Shown here: positions 53,140-62,800 of the stretch, piece after piece
How positions within the stretch are numbered: the first letter of the stretch is position 1
Layout of the letters: each line of letters opens with the position of its first letter
Assembly: GCA_937950315.1 (NCBI GenBank)
Contig: CALFDU010000040.1
Location: 1-64,000 of the forward strand
DNA: 64,000 nt
Origin: an uncultured Saprospiraceae bacterium
Lineage (GTDB): Bacteria; Bacteroidota; Bacteroidia; Chitinophagales; Saprospiraceae
Direction: 5' to 3'
Made by a program: the position numbers and the translations under genes
Notes under the pieces: model-generated
The model's input: only the letters and a program-made list of their open reading frames with translations
Told to the model about the DNA's origin: nothing
The model's database searches: none

Positions 53140-53961
53140 TTAATGATAAGCAAGTTGTCTGCATGCAATTTCTCTCATTTCTCCACCAACCCTTCTTTCC
53201 ATTTTGATCCAATCTCCATTGGTGTTGTAGTTGTAAGAAAAGTTATCCTCGCTTATCAAGTTGCCATCGGTGTCAAACCTTTTTTGATTGATCACATTGT
53301 TGTTGGAGTCGTAGGCGAAAATATTTCCTACGTATCTGTTGTTTGCTTTATTCCATCTATTAATCGTAGACTCGATCACATTGCCTTGAAGATCATAAGT
53401 GAAAGTACGTTGCTCTTTGATCGTGCCTTCAAAATCAAAATCAATGGCTGCTGTCAATCTATTTTGAACATCATAGGTATTTTCAGTGATCCTTGATTTG
53501 TTTGATGAAACATCCGTTGTAGTGGTTTTAATAATATTACCATTGGCATCATATTCGTTGGCAATTGTAGTCTGCAAAATATTTTGATCGTCAAATTTTT
53601 CTATTGCAACAAGATTGTTGTCCTGATCAAATTCAGAAACATTGTATTTCGTTCTTACACCTTGATTGTCAAATTCCTCGCTCGTAGCTACCTGGCCATC
53701 CGCAGTTAAAGTGTACAAGGTTTTTGAGGTCAGCCTATCTTTGCCATTGTATTGTTGAAACTCAATCATGTTTCCATTCTCATCATAGAACGATCTATGT
53801 TGGATTCGGGTATTGATTACTGTGTTAAAATCTAATGGTCCGCCTCTCTGAGGACTGTATCCTGCTTCTGTAACAGTTTCTAAAACTTGGGCATGAATTT
53901 CTAGCGAGCTTACTAGTGATATTGTAGTAACAAAGAGCGTTATTAGAATCTTATTTAACAT
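53140..53961 (-). CDS. Secreted YD/RHS-like repeat protein, hypothetical
   Basis: A 273-residue exported protein with a signal peptide (about 1-25, ending IHAQ). It has eight or so degenerate ~20-residue repeats resembling YD/RHS units (YDANGNIIKT, YDLQGNVIES, YDSNNNVINQ, FDTDGNLISE). The repeats fill the protein, with a short basic C-terminal end. It lacks the toxin tip and shell cap of true Rhs proteins, so a structural or carbohydrate-binding role is more likely. It lies just upstream of the frameshifted small gene. Confidence 0.78.
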   Translation of the reverse strand: MLNKILITLFVTTISLVSSLEIHAQVLETVTEAGYSPQRGGPLDFNTVINTRIQHRSFYDENGNMIEFQQYNGKDRLTSKTLYTLTADGQVATSEEFDNQGVRTKYNVSEFDQDNNLVAIEKFDDQNILQTTIANEYDANGNIIKTTTTDVSSNKSRITENTYDVQNRLTAAIDFDFEGTIKEQRTFTYDLQGNVIESTINRWNKANNRYVGNIFAYDSNNNVINQKRFDTDGNLISEDNFSYNYNTNGDWIKMERRVGGEMREIACRQLAYH

Positions 53962-54087
53962 ATGATTATTTCTTACTTGTGTTTTTGAGTCCTTAAGTCG
54001 CTAAAATATATAATGCCTACATTCTAGCATAACTATATGTCTACAATCTTCCTTTAAATATTCCTTAATTGTCGCTTCCGCAAATGT

Positions 54088-54711
54088 TTATTTGGAGTTC
54101 ATAACCTCTTGGACTCTCACGATATCATTGAGTGTCAAATAATGTACCGCCACAAATAGTTTTATTCTTTCGTCAGAAACATCATATAGTTCATAATTCA
54201 TGAGCAATTCAGAAATCATAGGAGGCGAAAAATCTCCCGCTTCTCTAAAATGATTTTGATAATTATGGACCTTCTGATTTTCCTTACCCAACCTCTGAAG
54301 GAAGTTTTGGTACTTCGATTCTTGCTTTAAGATTCTCAATATCTTTTCCTTTCCCGGAACTTGGATGTCAGCCCATATTTGATCATAACTGGCCTTGTTC
54401 AACTCCGTCATTAATTGGTCTTGAGTCTCGTAGGGTATTTTGATTTTTATCTGGCCTTTATCGACAGATTCCCTCATTCTTTCAAAAAAACGTTGATAGC
54501 ATTCACTAACATTACCGACATCAACACCATTCATTCCTTCAATCTGACATATTGATCCTTCAAAAAAAGCTACAATTTTTTTTAAGTCTGTGATTTCTTC
54601 TTGATTGAATACTTCATTAATCTCAGGGTATTCATGAAGCTGAAGTTCCTTGGGATTACACCCGGAGACGACAATCAATAATACGACCATGAATACATTC
54701 AGCTTTCTCAT
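54088..54711 (-). CDS. Hypothetical lipoprotein
   Basis: A 207-residue protein with a lipoprotein signal (LLIVVSGC, Cys at about residue 18). It is otherwise mostly helical and charged. No catalytic motif or known domain was recognised. It lies 36 nt upstream (by coordinate) of the dacB stop on the same strand but has its own intergenic region before it. Confidence 0.7.
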   Translation of the reverse strand: MRKLNVFMVVLLIVVSGCNPKELQLHEYPEINEVFNQEEITDLKKIVAFFEGSICQIEGMNGVDVGNVSECYQRFFERMRESVDKGQIKIKIPYETQDQLMTELNKASYDQIWADIQVPGKEKILRILKQESKYQNFLQRLGKENQKVHNYQNHFREAGDFSPPMISELLMNYELYDVSDERIKLFVAVHYLTLNDIVRVQEVMNSK

Positions 54712-54746
54712 CTTACTTCTTTAGAATGAAAGTAAGGTATTCATTT

Positions 54747-56228
54747 TTAATACCGATAAATATAATCCACCATCTTCTCAACCTTGGCCCTCATTACCTT
54801 GTATTTTACATCAAAGCCATTCACCATTATACTGAAAGATTTTAATTTTCCATCTGAATCTTCCATGATCCCAGCGTAAGTAAGCACACGATTCATACTT
54901 CCAGATTTCATCCATACCTTTCCTCTCGCGCTCGAGTTTTTTAAAAGGCCACTTACGGTTCCTTGCGCACCAGCTCTAGGCAATAAATCTTTGGTGTACT
55001 CAACGCCATACTCTTTTGCAAATTGCTGTAAGAAATCTGCTAACAGATGACTACTGACATTGTTACGGGCCGACAGACCAGATCCATCTTCCATGTTCAA
55101 AGCCTTATAGTCGACCTTCAATTTTCGCAACATACCTCGTATGGCCGCAATCCCATTCTGTCCTGTCGCTTCTCCATTTTTATCTTCTCCCATTGCCTTC
55201 AATATGGCCTCACAATAGAGATTGTTGCTGGTAAAATTGGCTTCGCGTGCAATGTCTTTTAAATAAGGTGATTTTATTCTCGTGATCAGTTTTCGATTTG
55301 ATTTTCTTGTGGCAAAATATTGAGTTTCGTGCCCTTGTGTTTTAACTCCAATCTCTTTAAGGCTTTCTGTAAGATAGTATGCTGCAAAAAGTGGTGGATC
55401 AGGAATAGAGCCTTTGATGGTAAACGCTGTACTTCCTTGAGGAATGGTACCGACGATTCGTTTGTTGTAATTATAAGGTCCACCAAAAATATACGCTTGA
55501 TCACCAGTATGAGACGAATCAACACTCACCTCATTTGAAAATTTTAAATTCGGAATCTTTGGGTAGTGGTATGCGATCCTCGGCCTCCGACCTATGCCTC
55601 CTCTGTCTTTGAATACAATCCCATATTCGTTTTCATTGATGTTGATTCCCCATGCGCCCGATGCATAATAATTACCCAAGTCGTTCCATTGCCACGATGG
55701 TGAGATAGGGTAGGAGTTGAATTCTGATTCGTCGGCAATGATATTCCCATCGATACAAGTGATGCCTGCCGCTTTTATGGCTTTGGCAATTCGTGGAAAC
55801 AAAACGGAGTAATTCATCTCTTGTTTAAATTCTCCAGAACCAAAAGTGGGATCACCCGTCCCTTCGATATATACATTGCCTTTCAAGGTGCCATCTACAT
55901 CAAGGACACCGTCATAGGTAATCCGAGTTACAAACTGAAAAGTATCACTCAATAAAGCAACCGAACTCAATGTTGTAAGTACCTTAAGTGATGACGCAGG
56001 AATAATAGACATGTCAGGATTGACTTCTGCCAAGTGATCACTGGTTTCGTAATCCACAACGGTAATACTTACTGACGCGTGTTTGAATTCTGAAGAAAGC
56101 AAAAATCGGTCGAGTTTATTCTGCAGTTGATTGGTTTCCTGCGAGTAAACATTTGCCGAAAGGCAGAAAAAAAGAAATACCGAAAGAAAAATGACCCTAC
56201 GCTTGATAGCCAATGTGGAAAAGTGCAT
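54747..56228 (-). CDS. dacB: D-alanyl-D-alanine carboxypeptidase/endopeptidase (PBP4 type)
   Basis: Periplasmic class C low-molecular-weight penicillin-binding protein that trims peptidoglycan. It has 493 residues from the ATG at 56228, with a signal peptide in about 10-32. The three active-site motifs are present: SSLK near residue 90, SAR-N in GLSARNN near 380, and KSG in VWMKSG near 435. The large insertion domain between them is normal for PBP4. The start lies inside the preceding gene (32-nt overlap); a TTG at 56213 would also give a complete signal. Last in the operon with rimK and an AstE-like gene. Confidence 0.92.
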   Translation of the reverse strand: MHFSTLAIKRRVIFLSVFLFFCLSANVYSQETNQLQNKLDRFLLSSEFKHASVSITVVDYETSDHLAEVNPDMSIIPASSLKVLTTLSSVALLSDTFQFVTRITYDGVLDVDGTLKGNVYIEGTGDPTFGSGEFKQEMNYSVLFPRIAKAIKAAGITCIDGNIIADESEFNSYPISPSWQWNDLGNYYASGAWGININENEYGIVFKDRGGIGRRPRIAYHYPKIPNLKFSNEVSVDSSHTGDQAYIFGGPYNYNKRIVGTIPQGSTAFTIKGSIPDPPLFAAYYLTESLKEIGVKTQGHETQYFATRKSNRKLITRIKSPYLKDIAREANFTSNNLYCEAILKAMGEDKNGEATGQNGIAAIRGMLRKLKVDYKALNMEDGSGLSARNNVSSHLLADFLQQFAKEYGVEYTKDLLPRAGAQGTVSGLLKNSSARGKVWMKSGSMNRVLTYAGIMEDSDGKLKSFSIMVNGFDVKYKVMRAKVEKMVDYIYRY

Positions 56229-57156
56229 CCCCTTGGTTGACGACTGAAGCATTGTTATGTCCGATGATATAACCTTCATATTTAGATTTAACTTGTATCG
56301 ATTTAGTGCCAAATGGATCATAAACATGCCCCAATTCTTCGTTTACCTTTACGTAAGCTCCTGAAGATTTTGACCAAATAAACATTCCCGAAAATGGAGA
56401 TCTTAACCAACTCGTTTTTGTAATTCTTACGATCTCATAATCAGGATCTGGATATTTTTTTTCAAAAATTTCCAGATGCCCCAACACTCTCTGAATTCCT
56501 TGTAAAGCCAGAATAATAGAATAACCATCCAGCCTGATCGACTCACCTCCTTCAAATACAATCGAAGGAATACCCATGGTTCTACATGTCTTCCTAAATG
56601 AATTTGGAATCACAGAATTTCCAATCAAAAATGGTGCTTTAAAAATATCAGCTAGTGCCTTCGATTCAGGATATCCTTTGGTATATCTCACCTGAGGATA
56701 ATTATAACGTGATGCACCTCCTGTATGAAAGTCCATGGCATAATCCACAAAAGGCAAAATTTTCTTGGACAATGTACGCGCTACTCTCGAAGCAAGGGAT
56801 CCAGAAGTTGATCCTGGAAAACTACGATTTACATCTTTACCGTCAGGCACCTCTCTACTGAAATTTATGAAACCGTATACATTTAATAAAGGAATGGCGA
56901 TGATGGTTCCCGACTGTATTTTATCATAAAGCCCTTCCGCAATGCTGCGACGCACAATCTCAACGCCCACAATCTCGTCACCATGTATGCCTCCTAAAAT
57001 CAAAACCGTTGGTCCTGGTTTTTTACCACGATACACATGTGCACGGATATTGATTTTTGTGTCAGAAGGTAACCTTCCTACATTTATAGTAAGTTGCTTG
57101 TACTCACCGGGTTTGATTACCTCTTTCTCTATAACGAGGTCTTGGTTTTTACTCAT
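56197..57156 (-). CDS. Succinylglutamate desuccinylase/aspartoacylase-family zinc enzyme
   Basis: A 319-residue M14-type deacylase. Zinc ligands are seen in GGIHGDEIVG (His and Glu near residues 57-61) and AMDFHTGG (second His near 140); the catalytic Glu is suggested by VFEGGES near 203. This family often sits beside rimK and may remove amino acids or acyl groups; the substrate is unknown. Its start overlaps the rimK stop by 4 nt and its end overlaps dacB, so the three are translationally coupled. Confidence 0.87.
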   Translation of the reverse strand: MSKNQDLVIEKEVIKPGEYKQLTINVGRLPSDTKINIRAHVYRGKKPGPTVLILGGIHGDEIVGVEIVRRSIAEGLYDKIQSGTIIAIPLLNVYGFINFSREVPDGKDVNRSFPGSTSGSLASRVARTLSKKILPFVDYAMDFHTGGASRYNYPQVRYTKGYPESKALADIFKAPFLIGNSVIPNSFRKTCRTMGIPSIVFEGGESIRLDGYSIILALQGIQRVLGHLEIFEKKYPDPDYEIVRITKTSWLRSPFSGMFIWSKSSGAYVKVNEELGHVYDPFGTKSIQVKSKYEGYIIGHNNASVVNQGDALFHIGYQA

Positions 57157-58034
57157 TTTAGTTTTGTATCTTCTTCAATCATCGAGATAATCTTTCCTGC
57201 AATGTCATTTCTCGTTGTAGTCTCAATTCCTTCTAGTCCTGGGGATGCATTTACTTCTAGGATCATCGGTCCTCTCTTAGATCGCAACATGTCTACACCG
57301 GCGATTTTAAGTCCCAATATCTCCGCAGCCTTCAGAGCCACTTCTTTTTCTTTGTCTGACAAAGGCTCGATCGTAGCCGTTGCTCCTCTATGTAGATTGG
57401 ATCTGAATTCACCCGCTTTCGCTTGTCGTTTCATGGTCCCTTCTATCTGTCCATTGACGATAAAAACACGTATATCGGCACCTCCTGCCTCTTCAATAAA
57501 TTCCTGCATGAATACCTTGCTCTTTGACTTGGTAAAGGCCTCCATGATGGACGTAGCTTGCTTGTGCGAATTGGCCAAAACGACACCTAAGCCATGGGTT
57601 CCGTTGACCAGTTTAATGACCACTCGCTCATCATCCAGCTCTTTCATGATGTCATCAAAGAATAGCGAATTATTTGATATCAGTGATTTAGGAATCAGGA
57701 TACCATTGCTAGAAAGTATTTGCATCGAAGCGATTTTATTTCTTGCTTCAAGCAATGCCTTTTCACTCAAGGTCGAATAAACGCCAAAGGATTTAAACTG
57801 TCTGATAATCTGAGCACCATAGGCCGTATGTCCTGCCCCAATCCTTGGAATGATTGCATCAATATTGCCAAGTGTCTGACCATTATATATGATTTTGGGG
57901 TTTTCGGCGTCAAGGACGATATCACAGTTTACATAATCAATTACTCGCACATAATGGTGCCTTCTCCGTGCTGCTTGTACCAGGCTCTGAGTACTATACA
58001 ACGCCGGATTCCTCGAAAGAACTGCAATATTCAT
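57153..58034 (-). CDS. rimK: RimK-family ATP-grasp ligase
   Basis: A 293-residue ATP-grasp protein like the ligase that adds glutamate to ribosomal protein S6. The N-terminal domain (about 1-90) precedes the ATP-grasp fold. The glycine-rich loop is NGTHGLGV, the ATP/Mg region is FIEEAGGADIRVFIV, and the metal ligands end in EVNASPGLEG near 275. Other RimK-like enzymes add amino acids to other targets, so S6 is the likely but not proven substrate. First gene of the operon. Confidence 0.9.
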   Translation of the reverse strand: MNIAVLSRNPALYSTQSLVQAARRRHHYVRVIDYVNCDIVLDAENPKIIYNGQTLGNIDAIIPRIGAGHTAYGAQIIRQFKSFGVYSTLSEKALLEARNKIASMQILSSNGILIPKSLISNNSLFFDDIMKELDDERVVIKLVNGTHGLGVVLANSHKQATSIMEAFTKSKSKVFMQEFIEEAGGADIRVFIVNGQIEGTMKRQAKAGEFRSNLHRGATATIEPLSDKEKEVALKAAEILGLKIAGVDMLRSKRGPMILEVNASPGLEGIETTTRNDIAGKIISMIEEDTKLK

Positions 58035-58161
58035 TTATACAGATAATGTTTTTCTCAAAAATTATTTCAAAGTACACACTTTAGACGAAAAATTTCAGCT
58101 AAATGTACATTCAAGTCTGGCTTTGGGCCAATAATTATTTTCCTATCCTTATATTGAAGGC

Positions 58162-59499
58162 ATGAATGATCAAGCAATCTTAGATGATTTTACATCGAAT
58201 GTAAAATTGAACGACAAAAGAACCATCAATGGTTGGGCCTTTTTTGACTGGGCCAATTCGGTGTATTCCTTGGTTATTTCTACGGCTGTTTTTCCGATTT
58301 ATTTCATCGCTGTAGCACCTGATTTTATTAAAGTTTTTGGCGTTGATTACAACAGCAGTTCCTTCTATAATTTTGTCGTGGCAGCAGCCTTTTTATTGTT
58401 GGCTTTGTTGTCTCCGATACTTTCAGGTATTGCAGATGCGGGTGGGAAAAGGATGAAGTTCTTGAAGATGTTTACCATCATGGGAGCAGTAGGTTGCGCC
58501 GGTCTTTTCTTCTTCAAGAGTGAGACTTTTCTTTGGCTAGGTGTCGTCGCTTTTGCGATGGGAACCATCGGATATGCAGGAAGCCTTGTTTTCTATAATT
58601 CGTATCTACCGCAGATTGCTTCAGAAGATCAATACGATAAAGTAAGTGCTCGTGGATATGCCTTTGGATATGTAGGAAGTGTTTTGCTGCTCATTTTTAT
58701 CCTCTTGCTGATTCAAAAACCAGAATGGTTTGGCATCGCAGGCAAAGATGGACTGGGTGCTAGAATAGGGTTTTTAATGGTTGGTCTTTGGTGGCTTGGT
58801 TTTGCGCAGATTACCTTCAGAAGGATGCCCAAAGATTCTGACAAACCAACAGAAAAAGGTATCGTAAAGAAAGGTTTCAAAGAATTAACGGAAACCTTCA
58901 ATAAAGTAAAAGGCAATATCAATGTCAGAAGATTTTTGTTGTCTTATTTGTTTTTTTCAGCAGGAGTTAATACCATCATTTATGTGGCATCTGTTTTCGC
59001 AAAAGAAGAAATTGGTTTTGATGATGCCGAGTTAATTTTACTGATTTTAATCTTACAAATAGTTGCCGTGTTCGGTGCCGTTTTCTTTGCCAAAATATCC
59101 AAAATCAAAGGGAATAAATTCACCCTTGCGATTCAGATTATCATATGGATGGCCATCTGTTTTGTAGCCTATTTTACATCGGATAAAACAGTTTTCTACG
59201 CCCTTGTAGGAGTGGTAGGAATGGTCCTTGGAGGTATTCAACCTCTTGCTCGATCAAGCTATGCCAAGCTACTAGAAGACGATGTGGATGACCTAACATC
59301 CTACTTTAGTTTCTACGATGTACTCTTTAAAATTTCTATTGTTGCTGGTATGTTTCTCTATGGTATGGTCCATCATGTAACCAATGATATGCGCAACAGC
59401 ATGCTGACACTGGCCATCTTATTTTTAGTAGGCCTTGTGGTGCTCTTTGGCGTAAAATTCAAGCCTGAATCTCAGCCGCATCTGTCCAAAAAATCCTAA
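58162..59499 (+). CDS. UMF1/Atg22-type MFS transporter
   Basis: A 445-residue membrane protein with about twelve hydrophobic helices, beginning with the family motif GWAFFDWANSVYSLVI near residues 26-41. A charged cytoplasmic loop lies near the middle (about 235-260). Family members are putative efflux permeases of unknown substrate. Divergent from rimK. Confidence 0.88.
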   Translation: MNDQAILDDFTSNVKLNDKRTINGWAFFDWANSVYSLVISTAVFPIYFIAVAPDFIKVFGVDYNSSSFYNFVVAAAFLLLALLSPILSGIADAGGKRMKFLKMFTIMGAVGCAGLFFFKSETFLWLGVVAFAMGTIGYAGSLVFYNSYLPQIASEDQYDKVSARGYAFGYVGSVLLLIFILLLIQKPEWFGIAGKDGLGARIGFLMVGLWWLGFAQITFRRMPKDSDKPTEKGIVKKGFKELTETFNKVKGNINVRRFLLSYLFFSAGVNTIIYVASVFAKEEIGFDDAELILLILILQIVAVFGAVFFAKISKIKGNKFTLAIQIIIWMAICFVAYFTSDKTVFYALVGVVGMVLGGIQPLARSSYAKLLEDDVDDLTSYFSFYDVLFKISIVAGMFLYGMVHHVTNDMRNSMLTLAILFLVGLVVLFGVKFKPESQPHLSKKS

Positions 59500-59550
59500 G
59501 ATTTTATAGCGTTTTTACGGTTCGTTAGATGCTTGTGTTGATTGAAAAAT

Positions 59551-59940
59551 TTACTCAAACAATAAAATAAATCTGACATCATCAATTAGGTCCTGATTGC
59601 CACAAAAAGTTTCTGTAACAATATTACTGATGCTCATACTTTTCGCAAATGGAGGAGTCTCATTGGGAATAGGAGGCAATGGTGATTCATGAAAAGTATA
59701 AACCACTTCACCATTCAGATCTTCAAATAAGAGGACAAATTCCCCTGGTAAAAAACAATCCCAATTACAAGGACATCTTTGATCATCAGCCTTAAAAGTA
59801 TACTCCACATTGTCGATGCAGATCTGAGTATCATGCGCAAGCTCAATTTCCTGGCCCAAGGTAATATCGGCGCAGGTGGTTTCATTTTTAGAACAAGAAA
59901 AAGCGCAGAAGAGGAAAAGAAGTAATAATAATTGTTTCAA
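59551..59940 (-). CDS. Cys-containing lipoprotein, duplicate copy A
   Basis: A 129-residue lipoprotein from a TTG start at 59940, placed by alignment with its neighbour. The signal ends CAFSC. The body carries LGQEIELAHDTQICIDNVEYTF, a Cys cluster (QRCPCNWDCFLPGEF) and a C-terminal DDVRFILLFE. The Cys pattern resembles a common Bacteroidota lipoprotein motif with RCP and WAGEA. It is a tandem duplicate of the next gene; even the 3' flank is repeated. Confidence 0.75.
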   Translation of the reverse strand: MKQLLLLLFLFCAFSCSKNETTCADITLGQEIELAHDTQICIDNVEYTFKADDQRCPCNWDCFLPGEFVLLFEDLNGEVVYTFHESPLPPIPNETPPFAKSMSISNIVTETFCGNQDLIDDVRFILLFE

Positions 59941-60013
59941 AGTGATTGATTTAATTTTCAAAGTAAGCGACATCATTGGTTCTGTCAATTCTTGAATAGG
60001 CTTGCTGAAAAAT

Positions 60014-60397
60014 TTATTCAAACAATAAAATAAATCGTACATCATCAATCACATCCTGATCACCACACATTGTTTCAGTATCAATAGTGCTGATGCTCAA
60101 GCTTTCTGCAAATGGAGGAGTGCCATTGGGAGTAGATTCTGATTCACGAAAAGTATAAACAATATTTCCATCTGTATCTTCAAATGAGAGAACAAACTCA
60201 CCTGCCCAAGCACAAACACAGCCGCAACAACATCTTTGATCATCAGCTATAAATGTATATTCGACATCATTGATGCAGATCTGAGTGTCATGCGCAAGCT
60301 CGATTTCTTGTCCTAAAGTAATTTCGGAGCATGCTTCCTCATTTTTGGAACATGAAAAAGCACAGAAGAGAAGAAGTAGTAATAATAATTGTTTCAT
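60014..60397 (-). CDS. Cys-rich lipoprotein, duplicate copy B
   Basis: A 127-residue paralogue of the gene at 59551. Its start is an ATG (60397) where copy A has TTG. The lipobox, strand order and C-terminal DDVRFILLFE are shared. The central Cys cluster differs, QRCCCGCVCAWAGEF, with five Cys in eight residues compared with three in copy A. The cluster suggests metal binding or disulfides, by inference. It follows the beta-helix lipoprotein gene by 10 nt. Confidence 0.8.
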   Translation of the reverse strand: MKQLLLLLLLFCAFSCSKNEEACSEITLGQEIELAHDTQICINDVEYTFIADDQRCCCGCVCAWAGEFVLSFEDTDGNIVYTFRESESTPNGTPPFAESLSISTIDTETMCGDQDVIDDVRFILLFE

Positions 60398-60407
60398 AGT
60401 AGTTGTA

Positions 60408-61886
60408 TTAATTTTGAAATTCAAAACAACCGACATCGTACGCTCCGTCACTCCTTAAATTGCCATCGAAATCACTTGTCACAAAAGGCAAGTTCCTTCC
60501 GGCATTGATCGGTAGGGACATGGTGTCGAGTCTAAAGTCATATTCGTCCATATTGATAAATAGAGTATCCTTTGCTGGATTGTTTAAGCAATCCGTACAG
60601 TTGTTAAAGAAATCAGGAAATCTTTCTGGTTCCAGCAATTCATCTACTTGCACAAAACAGTTTTCCATTCGATAAGTAAATTGACTCGGATCCTCCGGCG
60701 CCGCATCTGCAAATGCAATTTCATCAGGCTCATTACCTAAAATCAAGCAGTTCCTTAGAATCGCATTCATTGGAAATTGATTGATCAACGAACAACCCAT
60801 ATTCAAGCACTCAAAGTTTGCCAATTGCAAAGCCTCGTCTTGGTTGTTGTAATTCACCATTGTGCAATTATTTAATTCATAATTTCCTCCAAATTCAGCA
60901 GCTATCGCTGCACCTCCATTATTGTGCATCAAGCAATTTTCCATATAGATGTCCGCATGCCTCGCAATGATTCCACTCGCTCCTGTATGTCCAAACTCAC
61001 AAGCAATAAATGAAGCCGTAGAATTTGAATCCACCCTCACACCTGTCAATGAATGTCTGATGGTGGTGTGTTCCATAAGGTTTCCTCTACTGCCATCTAG
61101 TACAACACCAAACCATTGGCCAGGTACATCTTGAAAATCTTCCTCCAGACGATCTGATAATATTGTTACGGGCTCCTCCTCTGTTCCTTCACTTCTTATT
61201 ATTCCGTTTTCTAAGAAATAGATTAAGCCAGAAGTATACACACCAAAATCATTGATCGCCACACCTCCATGCACATATATTTCGGTACCTGGTGGCAATA
61301 CCAAAGTACATTCATCGATGAACAGACTTCCATAAATCACATATGGTTTTGGATCATCCCACACCACTTCTCCAAAATCACAACTCAGTACCGCAATTCC
61401 ACTTGGACTCCGACTTTCTATCCCAGGTACATAATTGGCGTCCTGACCCCAGGCAATCAATTTAACCCGTGTCACTGCCCCGTCCACCGTAATGTCAATC
61501 ATGTCCTCTAGAAAGTATGGACTGATTTCCAATGTCTGATTTGGGTCAACCGTCGCTTCCACAAAAACATACAAACTATCTCTTGCGCCAATCCTCACAT
61601 TCTCGGCTGTGCTTCCCGGCGTCCCATCTACATTGATTCTAAAGTGACCAGTCCGATCAACCAAATTGATTTCGTCAACCATTATTGCCTGTTCTTCATC
61701 ATTGTAAATTTTGAAAAACTTGGTTGTGGTCCCACGTTGAGTAAAGACTGTATCAAATGTAATGGTGTCTGTTGATATAGATATCATTGCATTGTCGCCC
61801 GTAAATATTGGCTCATCTCTACATGAGTTGAACAAAAGCCCCATAAGAACAAGCGCAAAAATCCAACTGATCAATTTAACTTTCAT
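60408..61886 (-). CDS. Lipoprotein with right-handed beta-helix domain
   Basis: A 492-residue lipoprotein. The signal ends LLFNSC with the Cys near residue 22. An Ig-like or DUF1573-type strand region (about 30-150) is followed by a parallel beta-helix (about 190-400) recognisable by repeats such as EHTTIRHS, ACEFGHTG, ENCLMHNNGG and NNCTMVNY. The end (about 470-492) reads DGAYDVGCFEFQN, common in such proteins. Its likely role is surface polysaccharide binding or structure. First in a minus-strand run with the duplicated lipoproteins. Confidence 0.82.
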   Translation of the reverse strand: MKVKLISWIFALVLMGLLFNSCRDEPIFTGDNAMISISTDTITFDTVFTQRGTTTKFFKIYNDEEQAIMVDEINLVDRTGHFRINVDGTPGSTAENVRIGARDSLYVFVEATVDPNQTLEISPYFLEDMIDITVDGAVTRVKLIAWGQDANYVPGIESRSPSGIAVLSCDFGEVVWDDPKPYVIYGSLFIDECTLVLPPGTEIYVHGGVAINDFGVYTSGLIYFLENGIIRSEGTEEEPVTILSDRLEEDFQDVPGQWFGVVLDGSRGNLMEHTTIRHSLTGVRVDSNSTASFIACEFGHTGASGIIARHADIYMENCLMHNNGGAAIAAEFGGNYELNNCTMVNYNNQDEALQLANFECLNMGCSLINQFPMNAILRNCLILGNEPDEIAFADAAPEDPSQFTYRMENCFVQVDELLEPERFPDFFNNCTDCLNNPAKDTLFINMDEYDFRLDTMSLPINAGRNLPFVTSDFDGNLRSDGAYDVGCFEFQN

Positions 61887-61970
61887 AGATATCTAACGAT
61901 TAGTTGCACAAGTTAGTTGGAATTGGATAAAAAATACCTAAAAAACCACCGTCAATGTCTAGAAAACGCC

Positions 61971-62660
61971 CTAATCATTGAAGATAAAAAAGCCAAATCC
62001 ACCTGGATCACGAAGTATGACATTATCCACAATTCCTTCCTTGTTGAAGTGCGTAATCTCCTGCGTAATCGGAATTCCAGCCTCTTTAATTTTTGCGATC
62101 ACCGGTATATTTTGGCCACTGTTGAAGTAGGTCAGCGAAGGATTAAAAAAGAGATGTGGGCAACTTTCCGGATTCATAAAACTGATACCAAAACCTCCTT
62201 CATTTTTGTACTCCACCCATCCTTGTTCTACTGCACCATTCTCGTGGCGGAACCCTAACTCGCTCCATATTTTGATCGATTTTGCGATGTCAACGGTCTC
62301 GAGACTTACGCCTGCATAAGCACCTAGTGTAGCGTATGATTTTTCCGCTTGCGCAAATGTTATAGGAGCAGTTCCTTCCACCAGATAGATCCAAACATTG
62401 CTCGGATCACTCAACAAATATCCCTCATCAGTCTTTCGGATATGAGTGATTGTTTTTAGCTGGGCGACTGTTGTATCCCATTCTTCTCGGTATACTTTTA
62501 TTCCCGCTCTCGCAAATGGTTGATCGTTGATTTCGATGAGCACTTTGCCATCTGTAACAAAGATTTTATCCTCAGATTCTACTTGCTCAAAATTCAATTT
62601 TAAGTAAAATTCTAAGGATTTATTTAAGTTTCCACTTGGACTTTGAATATGGGCCTGCAT
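61971..62660 (-). CDS. Two-module VOC/glyoxalase-like protein
   Basis: A 229-residue protein built of two vicinal-oxygen-chelate half domains (about 1-105 and 110-229), beginning QSPSGNLNKSLEFYLKLNFEQV and ending LRDPGGFGFFIFND. The start at 62660 removes an unlike N-terminal stretch. The usual metal His/Glu pattern is incomplete, so catalysis is uncertain. Function unknown. Confidence 0.75.
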   Translation of the reverse strand: MQAHIQSPSGNLNKSLEFYLKLNFEQVESEDKIFVTDGKVLIEINDQPFARAGIKVYREEWDTTVAQLKTITHIRKTDEGYLLSDPSNVWIYLVEGTAPITFAQAEKSYATLGAYAGVSLETVDIAKSIKIWSELGFRHENGAVEQGWVEYKNEGGFGISFMNPESCPHLFFNPSLTYFNSGQNIPVIAKIKEAGIPITQEITHFNKEGIVDNVILRDPGGFGFFIFND

Positions 62661-62788
62661 TTTTTGATTTAATTTTTTGTGAGTCTTGAATCCCAAAATA
62701 TACTTTATAATGCTCTTTTTAACCGTTTCTTGCCCTGTTTTGGCTAATATTTGTCCTATCTACTTCATTTATAAGTCCTCAATAAAAC

Positions 62789-62796
62789 TAACTTTG
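62789..62796 (+). promoter_or_regulatory. -7 promoter element of the GT2 gene
   Basis: TAACTTTG matches TAnnTTTG and ends 4 nt before the GTG at 62801. No good -33 TTG was seen. The predicted mRNA is leaderless. Confidence 0.5.
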
Positions 62797-62800
62797 CCGC

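Noticed and set aside
53140-53961. Rhs-type polymorphic toxin
   Set aside because: Repeats are few and degenerate. There is no core shell domain, no C-terminal toxin and no immunity gene next to it.
40980-54085. Shared 13-mer CGCTTCCGCAAAT near 40980 and 54072, both intergenic
   Set aside because: Too short to be significant in this window, no flanking similarity, and a related string also occurs inside coxE.
40431-56166. Shared 15-mer ATTTGCCGAAAGGCA at about 40435 and 56151
   Set aside because: With 64 kb on two strands a few shared 15-mers are expected by chance. One copy is inside the dacB signal peptide and the flanks do not match.
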